Assembly (NCBI RefSeq): GCF_003208435.1
Contig: NZ_QKMF01000008.1
Coordinates: 1-64,000, forward strand
Source: Pelagimonas varians
GTDB lineage: Bacteria; Pseudomonadota; Alphaproteobacteria; Rhodobacterales; Rhodobacteraceae
Length of the DNA stretch: 64,000 bases
Direction of reading: 5' to 3'
Shown one piece after another: positions 1 to 9,083 of this stretch (position 1 is the stretch's first letter; every line of letters begins with the position of its first letter). The notes under the pieces were generated by a model. That model was not told where the DNA came from. It was given only the letters and a program-made list of their open reading frames with translations, and made no database searches. The position numbers and the translations under genes were made by a program.

Positions 1-184
1 AAGCCCCTAGGAATGCTGATATGCAGACATTTGTTCATCGAATGAACCAAAACTGCCCACATATCTCTTCAGATAGTCACAATGTCAAATAACGTGGAGT
101 GCAAATTCCGCATTGCTAAACTCTGTCTAGCGCCGCCTGCGTCTGCCGCTCCGGGTAACCGTTAGCGCCTCAGCGCCGCCGGTG
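1..184 (-). other. Probable 5' leader of an rRNA operon (16S lies beyond the left edge)
   Basis: Read on the minus strand, this stretch follows a promoter-like sequence, holds no open frame of note and has the look of the leader that precedes 16S rRNA in Rhodobacterales (a GC-rich block just after the start site, then an AT-richer part with short inverted repeats running to the window edge). The 16S gene itself is not in the window, so the assignment rests on recalled similarity of the leader and on the promoter. Confidence 0.5.
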
Positions 185-190
185 AAGGGG

Positions 191-219
191 GTTCTAGTTC
201 CAACTCAATACGCCCGCAA
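191..219 (-). promoter_or_regulatory. Probable rRNA operon promoter
   Basis: On the minus strand a -35 hexamer TTGCGG (214-219) and a -10 hexamer TAGAAC (191-196) are separated by exactly 17 bp. An AT-rich tract lies just upstream (220-300) and could act as an UP element. The TTGCG-type -35 is common for rRNA promoters in Rhodobacterales. Transcription would start near 184 and run out of the window to the left. Confidence 0.5.
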
Positions 220-619
220 CCCCTTTTCGCAATAACTACTCCCTTTTTTGAAACTTTCACGAAAATCAATTGAAATCAATTAGTTAATGGAAATCCCCTT
301 CAGCAATCGAGTGCGTACGCCCCTCACAACACAACCTATCGCTGCATTGCGGCAATTCAATTGATCTATCCCCAAGAATCCCACAGAGATATCCACATAG
401 CATCGCTCACATTTGAGGTCTGAACAGGAATCGCCCCTTCGGTTCTGGACGAATCTGCATCGCATGTGCAGCCGCCGACCCATGGAAAGTTGAAGCGGTG
501 CTCGAAATAGCATCTGGATACTTTGGAATCAGACGTCTGACAGTTTTCCGTCGTCGGAGACGACGCGCCCTGCGTCCTCGGTTCAGGGCCACAATGAACT
601 GAGCCCCCTGGGGAAACAT

Positions 620-644
620 AAAAAATCGCTGGAGCGGGATTTTT
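620..644 (-). terminator. Possible bidirectional terminator downstream of msrQ
   Basis: Short inverted repeat AAAAATC-GCT / AGC-G-GATTTTT, giving an A tract, a small GC stem and a T tract on both strands. It lies about 100 bases past the msrQ stop, where a transcript read on the minus strand could end. Confidence 0.35.
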
Positions 645-659
645 AAGAAGAAGCCGCAT

Positions 660-703
660 TTCGGCGGGGAAAGCAGCATTGCAAGCTTTTGCTCCCCGCC
701 GAA
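660..703. terminator. Strong hairpin just after msrQ
   Basis: Arms TTCGGCGGGGA (660-670) and TCCCCGCCGAA (693-703) pair perfectly over 11 bp around a 22-base loop. There is no T run directly after it, so it may stabilise the 3' end or act together with the weaker hairpin at 620-644. Confidence 0.4.
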
Positions 704-746
704 CAACTGACTGCGCATTGCGCCTGTGCTTGGCTCCACTCAAGAC

Positions 747-1346
747 CTACGCGTGGCGAAGGTTTTGAAATTTGACTCTTAGTGACAGGATCGCCGCGAT
801 CACCAGTAGGTAGATCAAAGGCTCCAATTGCCAGCCTTTGACCAACATCAGATAGTGGACGCCCCCGAGTACGGTAGCGACATATGTCAATTTGTGCAGC
901 TTGCGCCACGTCGGTCCAAGACGGCGTACGGACCAGTTGTTTGAGGTAACTGCAAGCGGGATCAACATGGCAAAGCCCAGCATGCCGACAGTTATGTAGG
1001 GACGCTTCACGATGTCCGCCCAAATCTGGGACAACACTTGAACATCCAGAATGGCCCAGACCAACAAATGCAAAAACACATAAAAGAATGCCAACAGGCC
1101 GATGGCGCGGCGAAACTTGATTAGATTGACCCCGGCGAAGCGCCGTAGCGGCGTAATGCAAAGCCCGAATATTAGCAGTTGCAAGGCCAAGGCCCCCAAT
1201 TCGTGCTCCAACGCCTTGATAGGTTCAACGCCCAAGCCGCCCGTCGCCCCAAGATAGAGAAACCAAGGGGCGGGCAAGACGCCTATGAGATAGACGGCCC
1301 AAGTGGGCAACCGACGGGCAAGGGCGTTGAAACGATCCACCATCAA
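747..1346 (-). CDS. msrQ: MsrQ, heme-binding membrane subunit of the methionine sulfoxide reductase MsrPQ
   Basis: A 199-residue inner-membrane protein of the ferric-reductase-like YedZ family. It carries b-type heme and passes electrons from the cytoplasmic side to periplasmic MsrP. The sequence shows five or six hydrophobic segments. Histidines suited to heme binding occur in HELGAL, FLHLLVW, KLHKLTY and GVHYL, in the usual family order. The start overlaps the end of msrP by 4 bp, so the two are translationally coupled in the order msrP-msrQ. Length is normal for the family. Confidence 0.93.
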   Translation of the reverse strand: MMVDRFNALARRLPTWAVYLIGVLPAPWFLYLGATGGLGVEPIKALEHELGALALQLLIFGLCITPLRRFAGVNLIKFRRAIGLLAFFYVFLHLLVWAILDVQVLSQIWADIVKRPYITVGMLGFAMLIPLAVTSNNWSVRRLGPTWRKLHKLTYVATVLGGVHYLMLVKGWQLEPLIYLLVIAAILSLRVKFQNLRHA

Positions 1347-2242
1347 AAGTTCTTGGCCATATCCATGCCGTCATACAGGCTGGCAACTTCGTCATACCCG
1401 TTGAACATCAACGTATCCTTTTTGCTGGCGAACAATCCGCCACCAATTGGCCGCTCAGTGGCTTGGGACCAGCGCGGATGATCGACGGTCGGGTTCACAT
1501 TGCTGTAAAAACCGTATTCACGGGCGTTCGACTTGTTCCAGCTTGTGGGGGGCTGAGTATCAGTCAAGGTGATGCGGACCACGGATTTGATCGACTTGAA
1601 ACCGTATTTCCACGGAACCACCAAACGCAGCGGCGCGCCGTTTTGGTTGGGCAGCGGCTTTCCGTAGAGGCCAGTCGCCATCAATGTCAGCGGGTGCATT
1701 GCTTCGTCCAGACGCAGGCCCTCGACATAGGGCCAGTCCAGAACCGGATAACGGGTGCCCGGCATCTCTTCGGGGCGATAGACAGTTTCAAAGGCCACAT
1801 ATTTGGCATCGGTCTGGACACCCGCCATATTCAGCAAATCCGCCAACTCGAAGCCGTTCCAAGGCACAACCATTGACCAGGCTTCAACGCAGCGGAACCG
1901 GTAGATGCGCTCTTCGATGGTCATCTTCGCCAGGATATCACCCAACGCGTAATCACCGGGCCGGTCCACCATGCCGTCAATCTTGACGGTCCAAGGGTCA
2001 GTGGTCAGCGCCCGCGCATTGCGGGATGGGTCGTCTTTGCCAGTGCCGAATTCGTAATAGTTGCAATAGCTGGTGATCTCTTCCCACGAGTTGGGCTTGA
2101 GGTCCTCTTGCGCTTGCACCGAACCACCCAGACCAATCGCTGCGCCCGCGCCAATTCCAGCCAAAATCTGCCGCCGATTCAAAAAGCTTTTCTCGGGTGT
2201 TACGTCAGCACGTGTTAATTCGTTGGTCCAGCGCTTGGCCAT
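1343..2242 (-). CDS. msrP: MsrP, periplasmic molybdoenzyme, protein-methionine-sulfoxide reductase catalytic subunit
   Basis: A 299-residue enzyme of the sulfite-oxidase fold (YedY) that reduces oxidised methionine in envelope proteins using a mononuclear Mo-molybdopterin cofactor. A twin-arginine motif NRRQILAG at residues 22-29 followed by a Gly/Ala-rich hydrophobic stretch ending at AQA gives Tat export after cofactor insertion. The Mo-ligating cysteine is Cys118 in [10 protein letters not shown]. The C-terminal half keeps the family pattern [14 protein letters not shown]. It is the first gene of the msrPQ pair. Confidence 0.94.
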   Translation of the reverse strand: MAKRWTNELTRADVTPEKSFLNRRQILAGIGAGAAIGLGGSVQAQEDLKPNSWEEITSYCNYYEFGTGKDDPSRNARALTTDPWTVKIDGMVDRPGDYALGDILAKMTIEERIYRFRCVEAWSMVVPWNGFELADLLNMAGVQTDAKYVAFETVYRPEEMPGTRYPVLDWPYVEGLRLDEAMHPLTLMATGLYGKPLPNQNGAPLRLVVPWKYGFKSIKSVVRITLTDTQPPTSWNKSNAREYGFYSNVNPTVDHPRWSQATERPIGGGLFASKKDTLMFNGYDEVASLYDGMDMAKNF

Positions 2243-2403
2243 TTGGTTCTCCTTGGTTGTTGAAGTCTAGATAAGGCACCCGCGTTCACCGACCAATGCA
2301 AATCACCTCACGTTGCCGTGCCGGTCTGTAACACTTGTCCCCCCGGGCCTGAAAACAAGTCCCGGGGATTGGGTGATCAAAAAGGGTATTCTGCCCTGCC
2401 AGT

Positions 2404-3897
2404 TTAGGGCGCATCGGCTCTCGGAAAAGAAGGCGACATCGTATTCATTCGGGCCGAACTGCCATCGTCACGGACAATCCGTACATGCCTGCGCCGCATC
2501 AACCGCGGCTCTGCCACACCGACCGAATGCGCGATGGTTTCCACCTCATATATGATAGACTGGGCAAACGCCGCGACGCGATTGTCTTTTTCCTGCACCA
2601 CAAGTCCCTTTTGCAGGCCTTTGTCATGGGTGGTGATTCCGGTCGGGCAGGTGTTCTTATTGCACTTGAGCGCCTGAATGCACCCCAGCGAAAACATGAA
2701 GCCACGCGCCGAGGTCACAAAATCCGCACCTGCACAAATGGCCCAGGCAACGTCGCCCGGATTGATCAGCTTACCGCTGGCAATGATGCGAATGCGGTCA
2801 TGCAGGTTGTATTGGTCCCTCAGGTCAGTCATCCGCACCAAAGCTTCACGCAGGGGCATCCCGACAAGATCCATCAAGGGCATCGGGGCCGCACCTGTTC
2901 CGCCTTCGCCCCCATCAACGGTTATAAAGTCCGGCGCATATTCCGGCCCGCGTTCTTTGATCAACTCGAACAGTGCCACCCATGGGTCCGAAGACCCCAT
3001 ACAAGTTTTAAAACCAACCGGTTTACCGGTCACCTCGCGGATATGGCCGATTAGATCAAGCAAACCGGCAAAGTCGTCCACCTCGCTATGTCGGTTTGGG
3101 GAAATCCCCGCCTGCCCTTCTGGAATGCCACGGATTGCAGCAATTTCCTTGCTGACCTTGGCAGCAGGCAAAATCCCCCCCTTGCCCGGCTTGGCACCTT
3201 GGCTCAGCTTGATCTCAAACATCTTGACTTCGGGCCGCGCTGCCACTTCGCGCAGCTTCTCATCACTCAGATTGCCATCGGCATCGCGCACCCCGAATTT
3301 CGCGGTTCCGATCTGATAGACAATATCGCAGCCACCCTCCAAGTGGTGCGGTGACATCCCGCCCTCGCCTGTGTTCAACCAAATGCCCGCCTTGGCCGCC
3401 CCCCGGCTGAGCGCCTGAACCGCCGGTTTTGACAAAGCCCCATACGACATACCCGAGATGTTATAGATGGACGGCGCGTCATATGGATGCCGACAATGCG
3501 GCCCGATTTGCATCGGTTCGGTCGAAGCGTATTGATTGTCCAGCGGTGGGAAGACCGCGTTGATAAAGATCGGCGTACCGGGCACATTCAGATTTCGGGT
3601 GGACCCAAAAGCGATTGTATTGCTTTTCCCGACAGTAGCACGTGACACCCAGTTGCGTTGCGCTCGGTTGAACGGCATTTCTTCGCGGTCCATGGCAAAG
3701 AAATACTGGCGAAAAAACTCACCAAGTTCGGTGAACAAGTGCCGAAACCGTCCGATAACCGGATAGTTGCGCCGGATCGCGTCGCTTTTTTGGCGGCGAT
3801 CCACAAAGAAAAGCACCACAACCGCACCTAACCCGACCCCTAAAAACAAAACAAACAAAAGCGCCAAATACTCCAGCGCGGCCATTGCGTAATCCAT
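2404..3897 (-). CDS. Membrane-anchored FMN-binding glutamate-synthase-like protein (GltB2 family)
   Basis: About 497 residues. An N-terminal membrane segment (residues ~7-30) is followed by a cytoplasmic glutamate synthase FMN/Fe-S domain without the glutaminase and GXGXG domains of true GltB. Visible are the TVDGGEGGTGAAP phosphate/FMN loop, GAKPGKGG, and a C-x5-C-x4-C set (CIQALKCNKNTC) matching the 3Fe-4S ligands of GltB. The substrate of this stand-alone family is not established. I place the start at the ATG at 3897, which has GGGAG seven bases upstream; the frame stays open another 53 codons but that part has no ribosome site and overlaps the divergent neighbour. Confidence 0.85.
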   Translation of the reverse strand: MDYAMAALEYLALLFVLFLGVGLGAVVVLFFVDRRQKSDAIRRNYPVIGRFRHLFTELGEFFRQYFFAMDREEMPFNRAQRNWVSRATVGKSNTIAFGSTRNLNVPGTPIFINAVFPPLDNQYASTEPMQIGPHCRHPYDAPSIYNISGMSYGALSKPAVQALSRGAAKAGIWLNTGEGGMSPHHLEGGCDIVYQIGTAKFGVRDADGNLSDEKLREVAARPEVKMFEIKLSQGAKPGKGGILPAAKVSKEIAAIRGIPEGQAGISPNRHSEVDDFAGLLDLIGHIREVTGKPVGFKTCMGSSDPWVALFELIKERGPEYAPDFITVDGGEGGTGAAPMPLMDLVGMPLREALVRMTDLRDQYNLHDRIRIIASGKLINPGDVAWAICAGADFVTSARGFMFSLGCIQALKCNKNTCPTGITTHDKGLQKGLVVQEKDNRVAAFAQSIIYEVETIAHSVGVAEPRLMRRRHVRIVRDDGSSARMNTMSPSFPRADAP

Positions 3898-4013
3898 ATG
3901 CGACTCCCTGAATGTGTCGGTTTGCCTCAGGGCAAACCACAGCCATGGCGCTACTGTGACATTAACCAAGACAAATGGCAGCCCCGCTGCTGGTATCGTG
4001 AAAGGGAGAGAGC

Positions 4014-4457
4014 ATGAAAACGCTGATCGGCGCGCTGGCGCTAAGCTTGATAACATCTGCAGCGGTGGCTGCGGACATGATCACCTATGACACAGAAGAC
4101 AGTTTCGACGATGTGGTGTTCGGACTCGAAAATGCAATTCTGGACGCTGGATTGGTCATCGACAGCGTGTCGCACACCGGAGCGATGCTGGAACGGACCC
4201 GCGTTGATATGGGGTCGGACGTGGTCTTGTTCAATGATGCTGATGTGTTCAGCTTTTGCTCGGCCCAAGTGTCTCGCAAAGTCATGGAAGCCGACCCGAT
4301 GAATATCGTGTTTTGCCCCTATGACATCTTCGTCATGGTCCGCCCTGACACGCCGGACGTGACAACCATCGGGTTCCGGACCTACCCCGAAGGGGCCATG
4401 AAAGAAGTCGAAGCCCTATTGGACGGAATCGCCCGCAGCGCCGTTGGTTTGGACTGA
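4014..4457 (+). CDS. DUF302 domain protein, exported
   Basis: A 147-residue protein with a signal peptide (cleavage near AVAA-DM, residue ~20) followed by a DUF302 domain. The domain shows the usual pattern: an amphipathic start, then a D-V-LFNDADVF segment and NIVFCPYDIFVM. The biochemical role of DUF302 is unknown; the domain often occurs in envelope proteins of respiratory or sulfur-related loci. A clear ribosome site (AGGGAGAG) precedes the ATG. It is divergent from the GltB2-like gene and convergent with clpB, with a strong shared terminator between. Confidence 0.8.
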   Translation: MKTLIGALALSLITSAAVAADMITYDTEDSFDDVVFGLENAILDAGLVIDSVSHTGAMLERTRVDMGSDVVLFNDADVFSFCSAQVSRKVMEADPMNIVFCPYDIFVMVRPDTPDVTTIGFRTYPEGAMKEVEALLDGIARSAVGLD

Positions 4458-4479
4458 CGTTTCATCCAATTCCGTCAAT

Positions 4480-4517
4480 CGAAAATAGGCCCGCCAATCA
4501 GGCGGGCCTTTCTATTT
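4480..4517. terminator. Bidirectional terminator between the DUF302 gene and clpB
   Basis: GGCCCGCC (4488-4495), loop AATCA, GGCGGGCC (4501-4508), with TTTCTATTTT following on the plus strand and a mirror A/T tract on the other. It serves both convergent genes. Confidence 0.85.
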
Positions 4518-7129
4518 TAGTGAACCACTGCGTCGTCTGGCTTGGGCCTGTTTGTGGCCCCAACCCGATCGCCTATGATCAACCCATCGGACCCCGCGCT
4601 GATAACGATCAGATCGCCGTCCACCACATCCCCCGCCAGCAGCATTTCTGCCAAGGGGTTTTGCAGCGCCCGCTGAATCACCCGCTTCAGCGGGCGGGCC
4701 CCAAACACTGGATCATAGCCTTCGTCAGCTAACCATTGCTTGGCACCATCATCCAGTTCCAGCTCAATCTTACGGGCTGCCAACCGCTTCAACAAACGCG
4801 CCATCTGGATTTCAACGATTCCGTCCATATCTTCGCGCTTTAGCCGATCAAAGATGATCGTTTCATCGAGACGGTTCAGGAACTCGGGGCGGAAATGAGC
4901 CCGCACCGCATCCATCACATCGCGTTTGGCCGTGGCCGCATCTGCACCTTCGGGCAATTGGCTAAGCGCCTGCGACCCAAGGTTTGACGTCAAGATAATC
5001 AGCGTCTGCTTGAAGTCCACGGTTCGGCCTTGGCCATCCGTCAACTGACCATCATCAAGCACCTGAAGCAGCACGTTGAACACATCGGGATGCGCTTTCT
5101 CGACCTCATCGAACAACACAACCTGATAGGGTTTGCGCCGCACAGCTTCGGTCAAAACACCGCCCTCTTCGTAACCAACATAACCGGGAGGAGCTCCGAT
5201 CAGACGTGCCACGCTGTGTTTCTCCATGAACTCGGACATATCAATACGAACCATCGCATTGTCATCATCGAACAAGAAGTCAGCCACCGCTTTGGTCAGC
5301 TCGGTTTTACCGACACCGGTCGGCCCAAGGAAGAGGAACGAACCAAGCGGCCGGTTCTCATCGTTCAGACCGGCACGCGCCCGGCGCACCGCATTCGACA
5401 CCGCTGTCACAGCCAAATCCTGACCAATCACACGGTTGTGCAGATCATCTTCCATCCGCAAAAGCTTTTCGCGGTCACCTTCCAGCATTTTTGATGTCGG
5501 AATACCGGTCCAGCGTTCGACAACGGCAGCGATATGCTCAGGGCGCACTGCCTCTTCGACCATCACCTCGTTACTGTTTTCTGCTTCTGTCAGCTGCTTT
5601 TCCAGCTCTGGAATGATGCCGTAAGACAGCTCTCCGGCTTTGGCCAGATTACCCTCACGCTTGGCCTGATCCAGACCAGCCCGTGCACGATCCAACTGCT
5701 CCTTCAGATCACGGGCAGAGGCCAGCTTGTCGCGTTCCGCCTGCCACTTGGCTGTCATCTGTGCAGATTCGTCTTGCAGATTGCCTAGATCCAACTCCAG
5801 CTTCGCCAAACGATCCTTGGAGGCTTGGTCATCTTCAAGGCGCAAGGCCTCAACTTCGATCTGCTTTTGCAAGATGTCACGGTCCAGCGCATCCAGCTCT
5901 TCTGGCTTGCTGTCCACTTCCATCCGCAAACGACTGGCCGCTTCGTCCATCAGGTCAATGGCTTTGTCCGGCAAAAACCGGTCGGTGATATAGCGATGCG
6001 ACAAGGTCGAAGCCGCCACCAAAGAGCTGTCCGAAATCCGTACACCGTGGTGCAACTCGTACTTTTCTTTGATGCCGCGCAGGATCGAAATCGTGTCTTC
6101 TACCGTCGGCTCTTCGACCAACACCGGTTGAAACCGCCGCGCAAGCGCCGCGTCTTTTTCGACGTGTTTGCGGTATTCATCCAGTGTGGTTGCACCAACG
6201 CAGTGCAATTCACCACGCGCCAAGGCCGGTTTCAGCAAGTTGGACGCATCCATCGCGCCATCCGCCTTGCCCGCGCCAACCAGCGTGTGCATTTCGTCGA
6301 TGAACAAGATGATTTCGCCCGCAGCCTCAGTGACTTCGGTCAAGATTGCCTTCAAGCGTTCCTCGAATTCACCGCGATACTTTGCCCCGGCGATCAGCGC
6401 GCCCATGTCGAGCGCCATCAGTTGCTTGTTGCGCAGGCTTTCAGGTACATCGCCATTTACGATGCGCAGCGCCAAACCTTCGGCAATCGCAGTTTTACCA
6501 ACACCGGGTTCACCGATCAGCACAGGGTTGTTCTTGGTCCGACGGCTCAGCACCTGCATGGTGCGGCGAATTTCTTCGTCGCGGCCAATGATCGGGTCAA
6601 TTTTGCCGTTGCGTGCAGATTCTGTCAGATCAGTCGCGTACTTCTTCAGCGCGTCATAACCTTCCTCAGCCGTGGCGCTGTCAGCGGTCCGGCCCTTGCG
6701 AATATCATTGATCGCTTCGTTCAAGTTTTGGGCGGATACATTGCCAGCCTCAAGCGCTTCTTTCGCCGGGGTTTTTACCAGCGCAAGCGCCATCAACAAC
6801 CGTTCGACAGGTACAAAGCTGTCACCGGCTTTCTTGGCAATTTTCTCGGCCTCGTCGATCACCTTGCCAGTCGAGCTGTCAAGATAGACCTGCCCGGCAT
6901 CACCAGACACTTTGGGGATTTTGGCCATTTTGGTATCGATGACTTGCACAACGCGGTCAGGCTCTCCGCCTGCGCGTTTGATCAGGTTGCTAGCCAGCCC
7001 CTGTTCGTCATCCATCAATGCTTTTAGCAAATGCTCGGGGGCCAGTTTCTGATGGCTTTCCCGCATTGCAATTGTTTGTGCAGCCTGAATAAAGCCGCGC
7101 GAACGCTCCGTGAACTTTTCTAGGTTCAT
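4517..7129 (-). CDS. clpB: ClpB, protein disaggregase
   Basis: A 870-residue hexameric AAA+ chaperone that threads proteins out of aggregates together with DnaK. It has an N-terminal Clp repeat domain ([13 protein letters not shown]...), first ATPase with Walker [10 protein letters not shown] and Walker [13 protein letters not shown], a long coiled-coil middle domain, a second ATPase with GPTGVGKTE and [11 protein letters not shown], and a C-terminal small domain. No ClpP-binding loop is apparent, as expected. The start at 7129 has AAGGAGA seven bases upstream; an in-frame extension of 30 codons is rejected because it lacks a ribosome site. A heat-shock promoter candidate lies about 80 bases upstream. 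Confidence 0.97.
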   Translation of the reverse strand: MNLEKFTERSRGFIQAAQTIAMRESHQKLAPEHLLKALMDDEQGLASNLIKRAGGEPDRVVQVIDTKMAKIPKVSGDAGQVYLDSSTGKVIDEAEKIAKKAGDSFVPVERLLMALALVKTPAKEALEAGNVSAQNLNEAINDIRKGRTADSATAEEGYDALKKYATDLTESARNGKIDPIIGRDEEIRRTMQVLSRRTKNNPVLIGEPGVGKTAIAEGLALRIVNGDVPESLRNKQLMALDMGALIAGAKYRGEFEERLKAILTEVTEAAGEIILFIDEMHTLVGAGKADGAMDASNLLKPALARGELHCVGATTLDEYRKHVEKDAALARRFQPVLVEEPTVEDTISILRGIKEKYELHHGVRISDSSLVAASTLSHRYITDRFLPDKAIDLMDEAASRLRMEVDSKPEELDALDRDILQKQIEVEALRLEDDQASKDRLAKLELDLGNLQDESAQMTAKWQAERDKLASARDLKEQLDRARAGLDQAKREGNLAKAGELSYGIIPELEKQLTEAENSNEVMVEEAVRPEHIAAVVERWTGIPTSKMLEGDREKLLRMEDDLHNRVIGQDLAVTAVSNAVRRARAGLNDENRPLGSFLFLGPTGVGKTELTKAVADFLFDDDNAMVRIDMSEFMEKHSVARLIGAPPGYVGYEEGGVLTEAVRRKPYQVVLFDEVEKAHPDVFNVLLQVLDDGQLTDGQGRTVDFKQTLIILTSNLGSQALSQLPEGADAATAKRDVMDAVRAHFRPEFLNRLDETIIFDRLKREDMDGIVEIQMARLLKRLAARKIELELDDGAKQWLADEGYDPVFGARPLKRVIQRALQNPLAEMLLAGDVVDGDLIVISAGSDGLIIGDRVGATNRPKPDDAVVH

Positions 7130-7210
7130 CGCCTTCTCCTTTGTCCAAGCGCCCTTGGGTCTAATCGTGCCCGCTATGCAGCACACGAACCGTTCAGGGC
7201 CTCGGTTAAA

Positions 7211-7239
7211 AGATGGCAATTCAAGCCTCCGCCTTCAAG
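7211..7239 (-). promoter_or_regulatory. Candidate RpoH (sigma-32) promoter of clpB
   Basis: On the minus strand CTTGAA (7234-7239), a 17-bp spacer and CCATCT (7211-7216) followed by TTT match the general heat-shock form CTTGAA-N13-17-CCCATNT apart from one weak position. The predicted 5' UTR is about 75 bases. clpB is a classic RpoH target. Confidence 0.45.
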
Positions 7240-7335
7240 GGGCAACATCGCCAAAAATACCAATCCAATTTTAGATACAGATGCACTCGATCTTAAAACT
7301 TTCACACGCAGGTTTGCCGCGTGGAGGTGCCTGTT

Positions 7336-7608
7336 ATGATGATAACCAAGGTTGAATATGACGGTTTTTGCGATGACGCCCCCGGCGGTGCGATGCAAGG
7401 GTCGATTGCTTTGATTGCAGGTGACACCCGCATCAATGTCTCGCTGACCTTACCCCGCCGGATTGAGATCACTCAAAGCCGACATCGTTTGTTGCTATTG
7501 GCCGAGGCGCTTCGCCAAACACGCCACATGCCGGAATACCGGTCAAAGGGCGCTATTCGGCTTGCTCCCGGTTTTCTACCACATGGCCTATCGCCCAAGA
7601 CGGCTTGA
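7336..7608 (+). CDS. Small protein of unknown function
   Basis: About 90 residues, no signal peptide or membrane segment. The sequence has an APGGAMQGSIAL turn, a basic central part (LTLPRRIEITQSRHRLLLLAEALRQTRHMP) and a short C-terminal tail. I choose the ATG at 7336 because GGAGG lies about eight bases upstream; a GTG five codons earlier is less likely. I do not recognise the family. It is divergent from clpB and just upstream of pyrF, in the same direction, so it may share a transcript with pyrF. Confidence 0.55.
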   Translation: MMITKVEYDGFCDDAPGGAMQGSIALIAGDTRINVSLTLPRRIEITQSRHRLLLLAEALRQTRHMPEYRSKGAIRLAPGFLPHGLSPKTA

Positions 7609-7663
7609 CGATTGCCGGTCCGCGCCGCAAAAGGAGCCGTTTCTTAGAAAAAGGCCGGATCCT

Positions 7664-8359
7664 ATGTCAGATGACCGTTTGATTGTTGCCCTCGACGTTC
7701 CCAATGTAATTGCGGGGATCGATTTGGTTGAGAAGCTGGGCGACAGCGCCTCGTTCTACAAAATCGGGCTTGGTATGCTCACCGGCGGCGGGCTCGCCCT
7801 CGCCAATGAGCTGAAGGCCGAACACGGTAAACGCATTTTTCTGGACATGAAGCTGTTCGATATTGGCGCGACGGTTGAGGCTGCCGTGCGCGGCATCGCC
7901 CAGTTCGATCTGGACTTCCTCACGGTTCACGGTGATCCTCATGTTGTTCGTGCCGCAAAAGAAGGCGCAGCAGGCAAGGACATGAAAATCCTTGCGGTAA
8001 CTATCCTGACATCACTGGATCGCGCAGACTTGGATGCCTCGCTGATCCAGGCTGGCGACATCCCCGATCTAGTCGCAACCCGCGCGGCCCGTGCGTTTGA
8101 AGCCGGCGCTGACGGTGTCATCGCGTCCCCCAATGAAGCAGCTTTGATCCGCGCCTTGCCAGAGGCACAGGGAAAACTGATCGTAACACCCGGCGTTCGC
8201 CCGGTTGGCGCAGACCATGGCGATCAAAAACGGATCGCGACACCAGCCGCTGCAATCGCAAACGGGGCCGATCATATCGTGGTTGGTCGTCCAATCCATC
8301 AGGCCGCCAACCCACGTGCCGCTGCACAAGCGATCATTGAGGAATTGAAAACCGTCTGA
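7664..8359 (+). CDS. pyrF: Orotidine 5'-phosphate decarboxylase
   Basis: A 231-residue TIM-barrel enzyme that converts OMP to UMP, the last step of de novo pyrimidine synthesis. The catalytic Lys/Asp set is seen in LDMKLFDIGATVEAAV, the N-terminal Asp in IVALDVPN, and the phosphate-binding loop in VTPGVRPVGADHGDQKR and HIVVGRPI. The start at 7664 gives the normal family length; the longer upstream frame would overlap the preceding small gene and reads as non-homologous sequence. Confidence 0.96.
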   Translation: MSDDRLIVALDVPNVIAGIDLVEKLGDSASFYKIGLGMLTGGGLALANELKAEHGKRIFLDMKLFDIGATVEAAVRGIAQFDLDFLTVHGDPHVVRAAKEGAAGKDMKILAVTILTSLDRADLDASLIQAGDIPDLVATRAARAFEAGADGVIASPNEAALIRALPEAQGKLIVTPGVRPVGADHGDQKRIATPAAAIANGADHIVVGRPIHQAANPRAAAQAIIEELKTV

Positions 8360-8387
8360 CCGGCGGCCTCTCAAAACCGCTTGGCTG

Positions 8388-8804
8388 TCAGTCAGACGCT
8401 AAATAGCTCTCTAAGATACGGGCGAAATGCGGGATGGCTTTGGGATGGGACACATACTGATGGGGTGGCATCAATTGCCACCCATCGCCTTCACCGCCAA
8501 AGCGAATATCGGTCCGCGCACTTTCCGGAAGATGGGCGGCAAAAAACCAACTGATCTTTCCATCATTGTCCCGAATATGGATCAACGTCAGATCGTACGG
8601 GGATAGATCCAGCCCCACTTCTTCAAAGGCTTCGCGCAACGCACAGTCTTCAGGACTTTCCCCATCCTCGCGGCCGCCGCCCGGAAAATCCAAATAGCCC
8701 GGCCAGACAATGCCCGGCGTATGATCCCTGATCAAAACAACCAACTGTGCCCCCACGAACAACATCACCTTGCACCCAAGGAAATCGCGGCGAGGATCAC
8801 TCAT
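8388..8804 (-). CDS. NUDIX hydrolase
   Basis: A 138-residue protein with a full Nudix box, GGGREDGESPEDCALREAFEEVGL (written here only as a motif: G-x5-E-x7-REAFEEVGL), around residues 42-64. Such enzymes cleave nucleoside diphosphates linked to another group; the substrate cannot be told from sequence. It lies four bases downstream of the nfeD stop region and is probably co-transcribed with the nfeD-SPFH pair. It is convergent with pyrF. Confidence 0.85.
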   Translation of the reverse strand: MSDPRRDFLGCKVMLFVGAQLVVLIRDHTPGIVWPGYLDFPGGGREDGESPEDCALREAFEEVGLDLSPYDLTLIHIRDNDGKISWFFAAHLPESARTDIRFGGEGDGWQLMPPHQYVSHPKAIPHFARILESYLASD

Positions 8805-8807
8805 CGT

Positions 8808-9083
8808 CTAATCGTCATTTATGTCCGTGTCCCAAATCTTGATTTGCCCTTTTCGTTCGCCCGCCAGTTTGCGCATCACAAACCACGCTATCAGCGAGCA
8901 AACCGCAAACACCAAGAGAGCAACGGGCAGCGATGACAGCACCCCGCCGCCAAAAGCCAGAATAACCCCGACGACAAAAGCCCCAATGCCAAATCCCAAG
9001 AAAATGAACCCCGGCGCGAAGATCTCAACGATCAACAAAATGATTCCCGCGCCAACCCAAAGCCACCACTGATCCCACATCAC
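8808..9083 (-). CDS. Short NfeD-like membrane protein
   Basis: A 91-residue protein with two or three closely packed membrane segments (residues ~7-25, 30-45 and 50-70) and a short polar tail. It matches the short NfeD type that lacks the protease domain and has at most part of the OB domain. NfeD proteins pair with stomatin/SPFH proteins, and here the start overlaps the SPFH gene by 4 bp, which supports joint function in membrane microdomain organisation. Confidence 0.8.
   Translation of the reverse strand: MMWDQWWLWVGAGIILLIVEIFAPGFIFLGFGIGAFVVGVILAFGGGVLSSLPVALLVFAVCSLIAWFVMRKLAGERKGQIKIWDTDINDD

Larger units (their letters stand above)
220..746. other. Gene-free spacer between rRNA promoter and msrQ
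   Basis: About 525 bases with no credible coding frame: the open frames present have no ribosome binding site and no recognisable product. It holds a direct repeat of AAATCAATT near 263-281, a sequence near 390-400 that resembles a DnaA box with one mismatch, and two hairpins next to the end of msrQ that are listed separately. Confidence 0.5.

Noticed and set aside
380-402. Replication origin with DnaA boxes
   Set aside because: One imperfect box only, with no cluster and no dnaA, parAB or repABC gene in view.
2404-3897. True glutamate synthase large subunit (gltB)
   Set aside because: It lacks the N-terminal glutaminase and the C-terminal GXGXG domain, has a membrane helix, and no gltD lies nearby. 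It is a stand-alone FMN/Fe-S domain protein.
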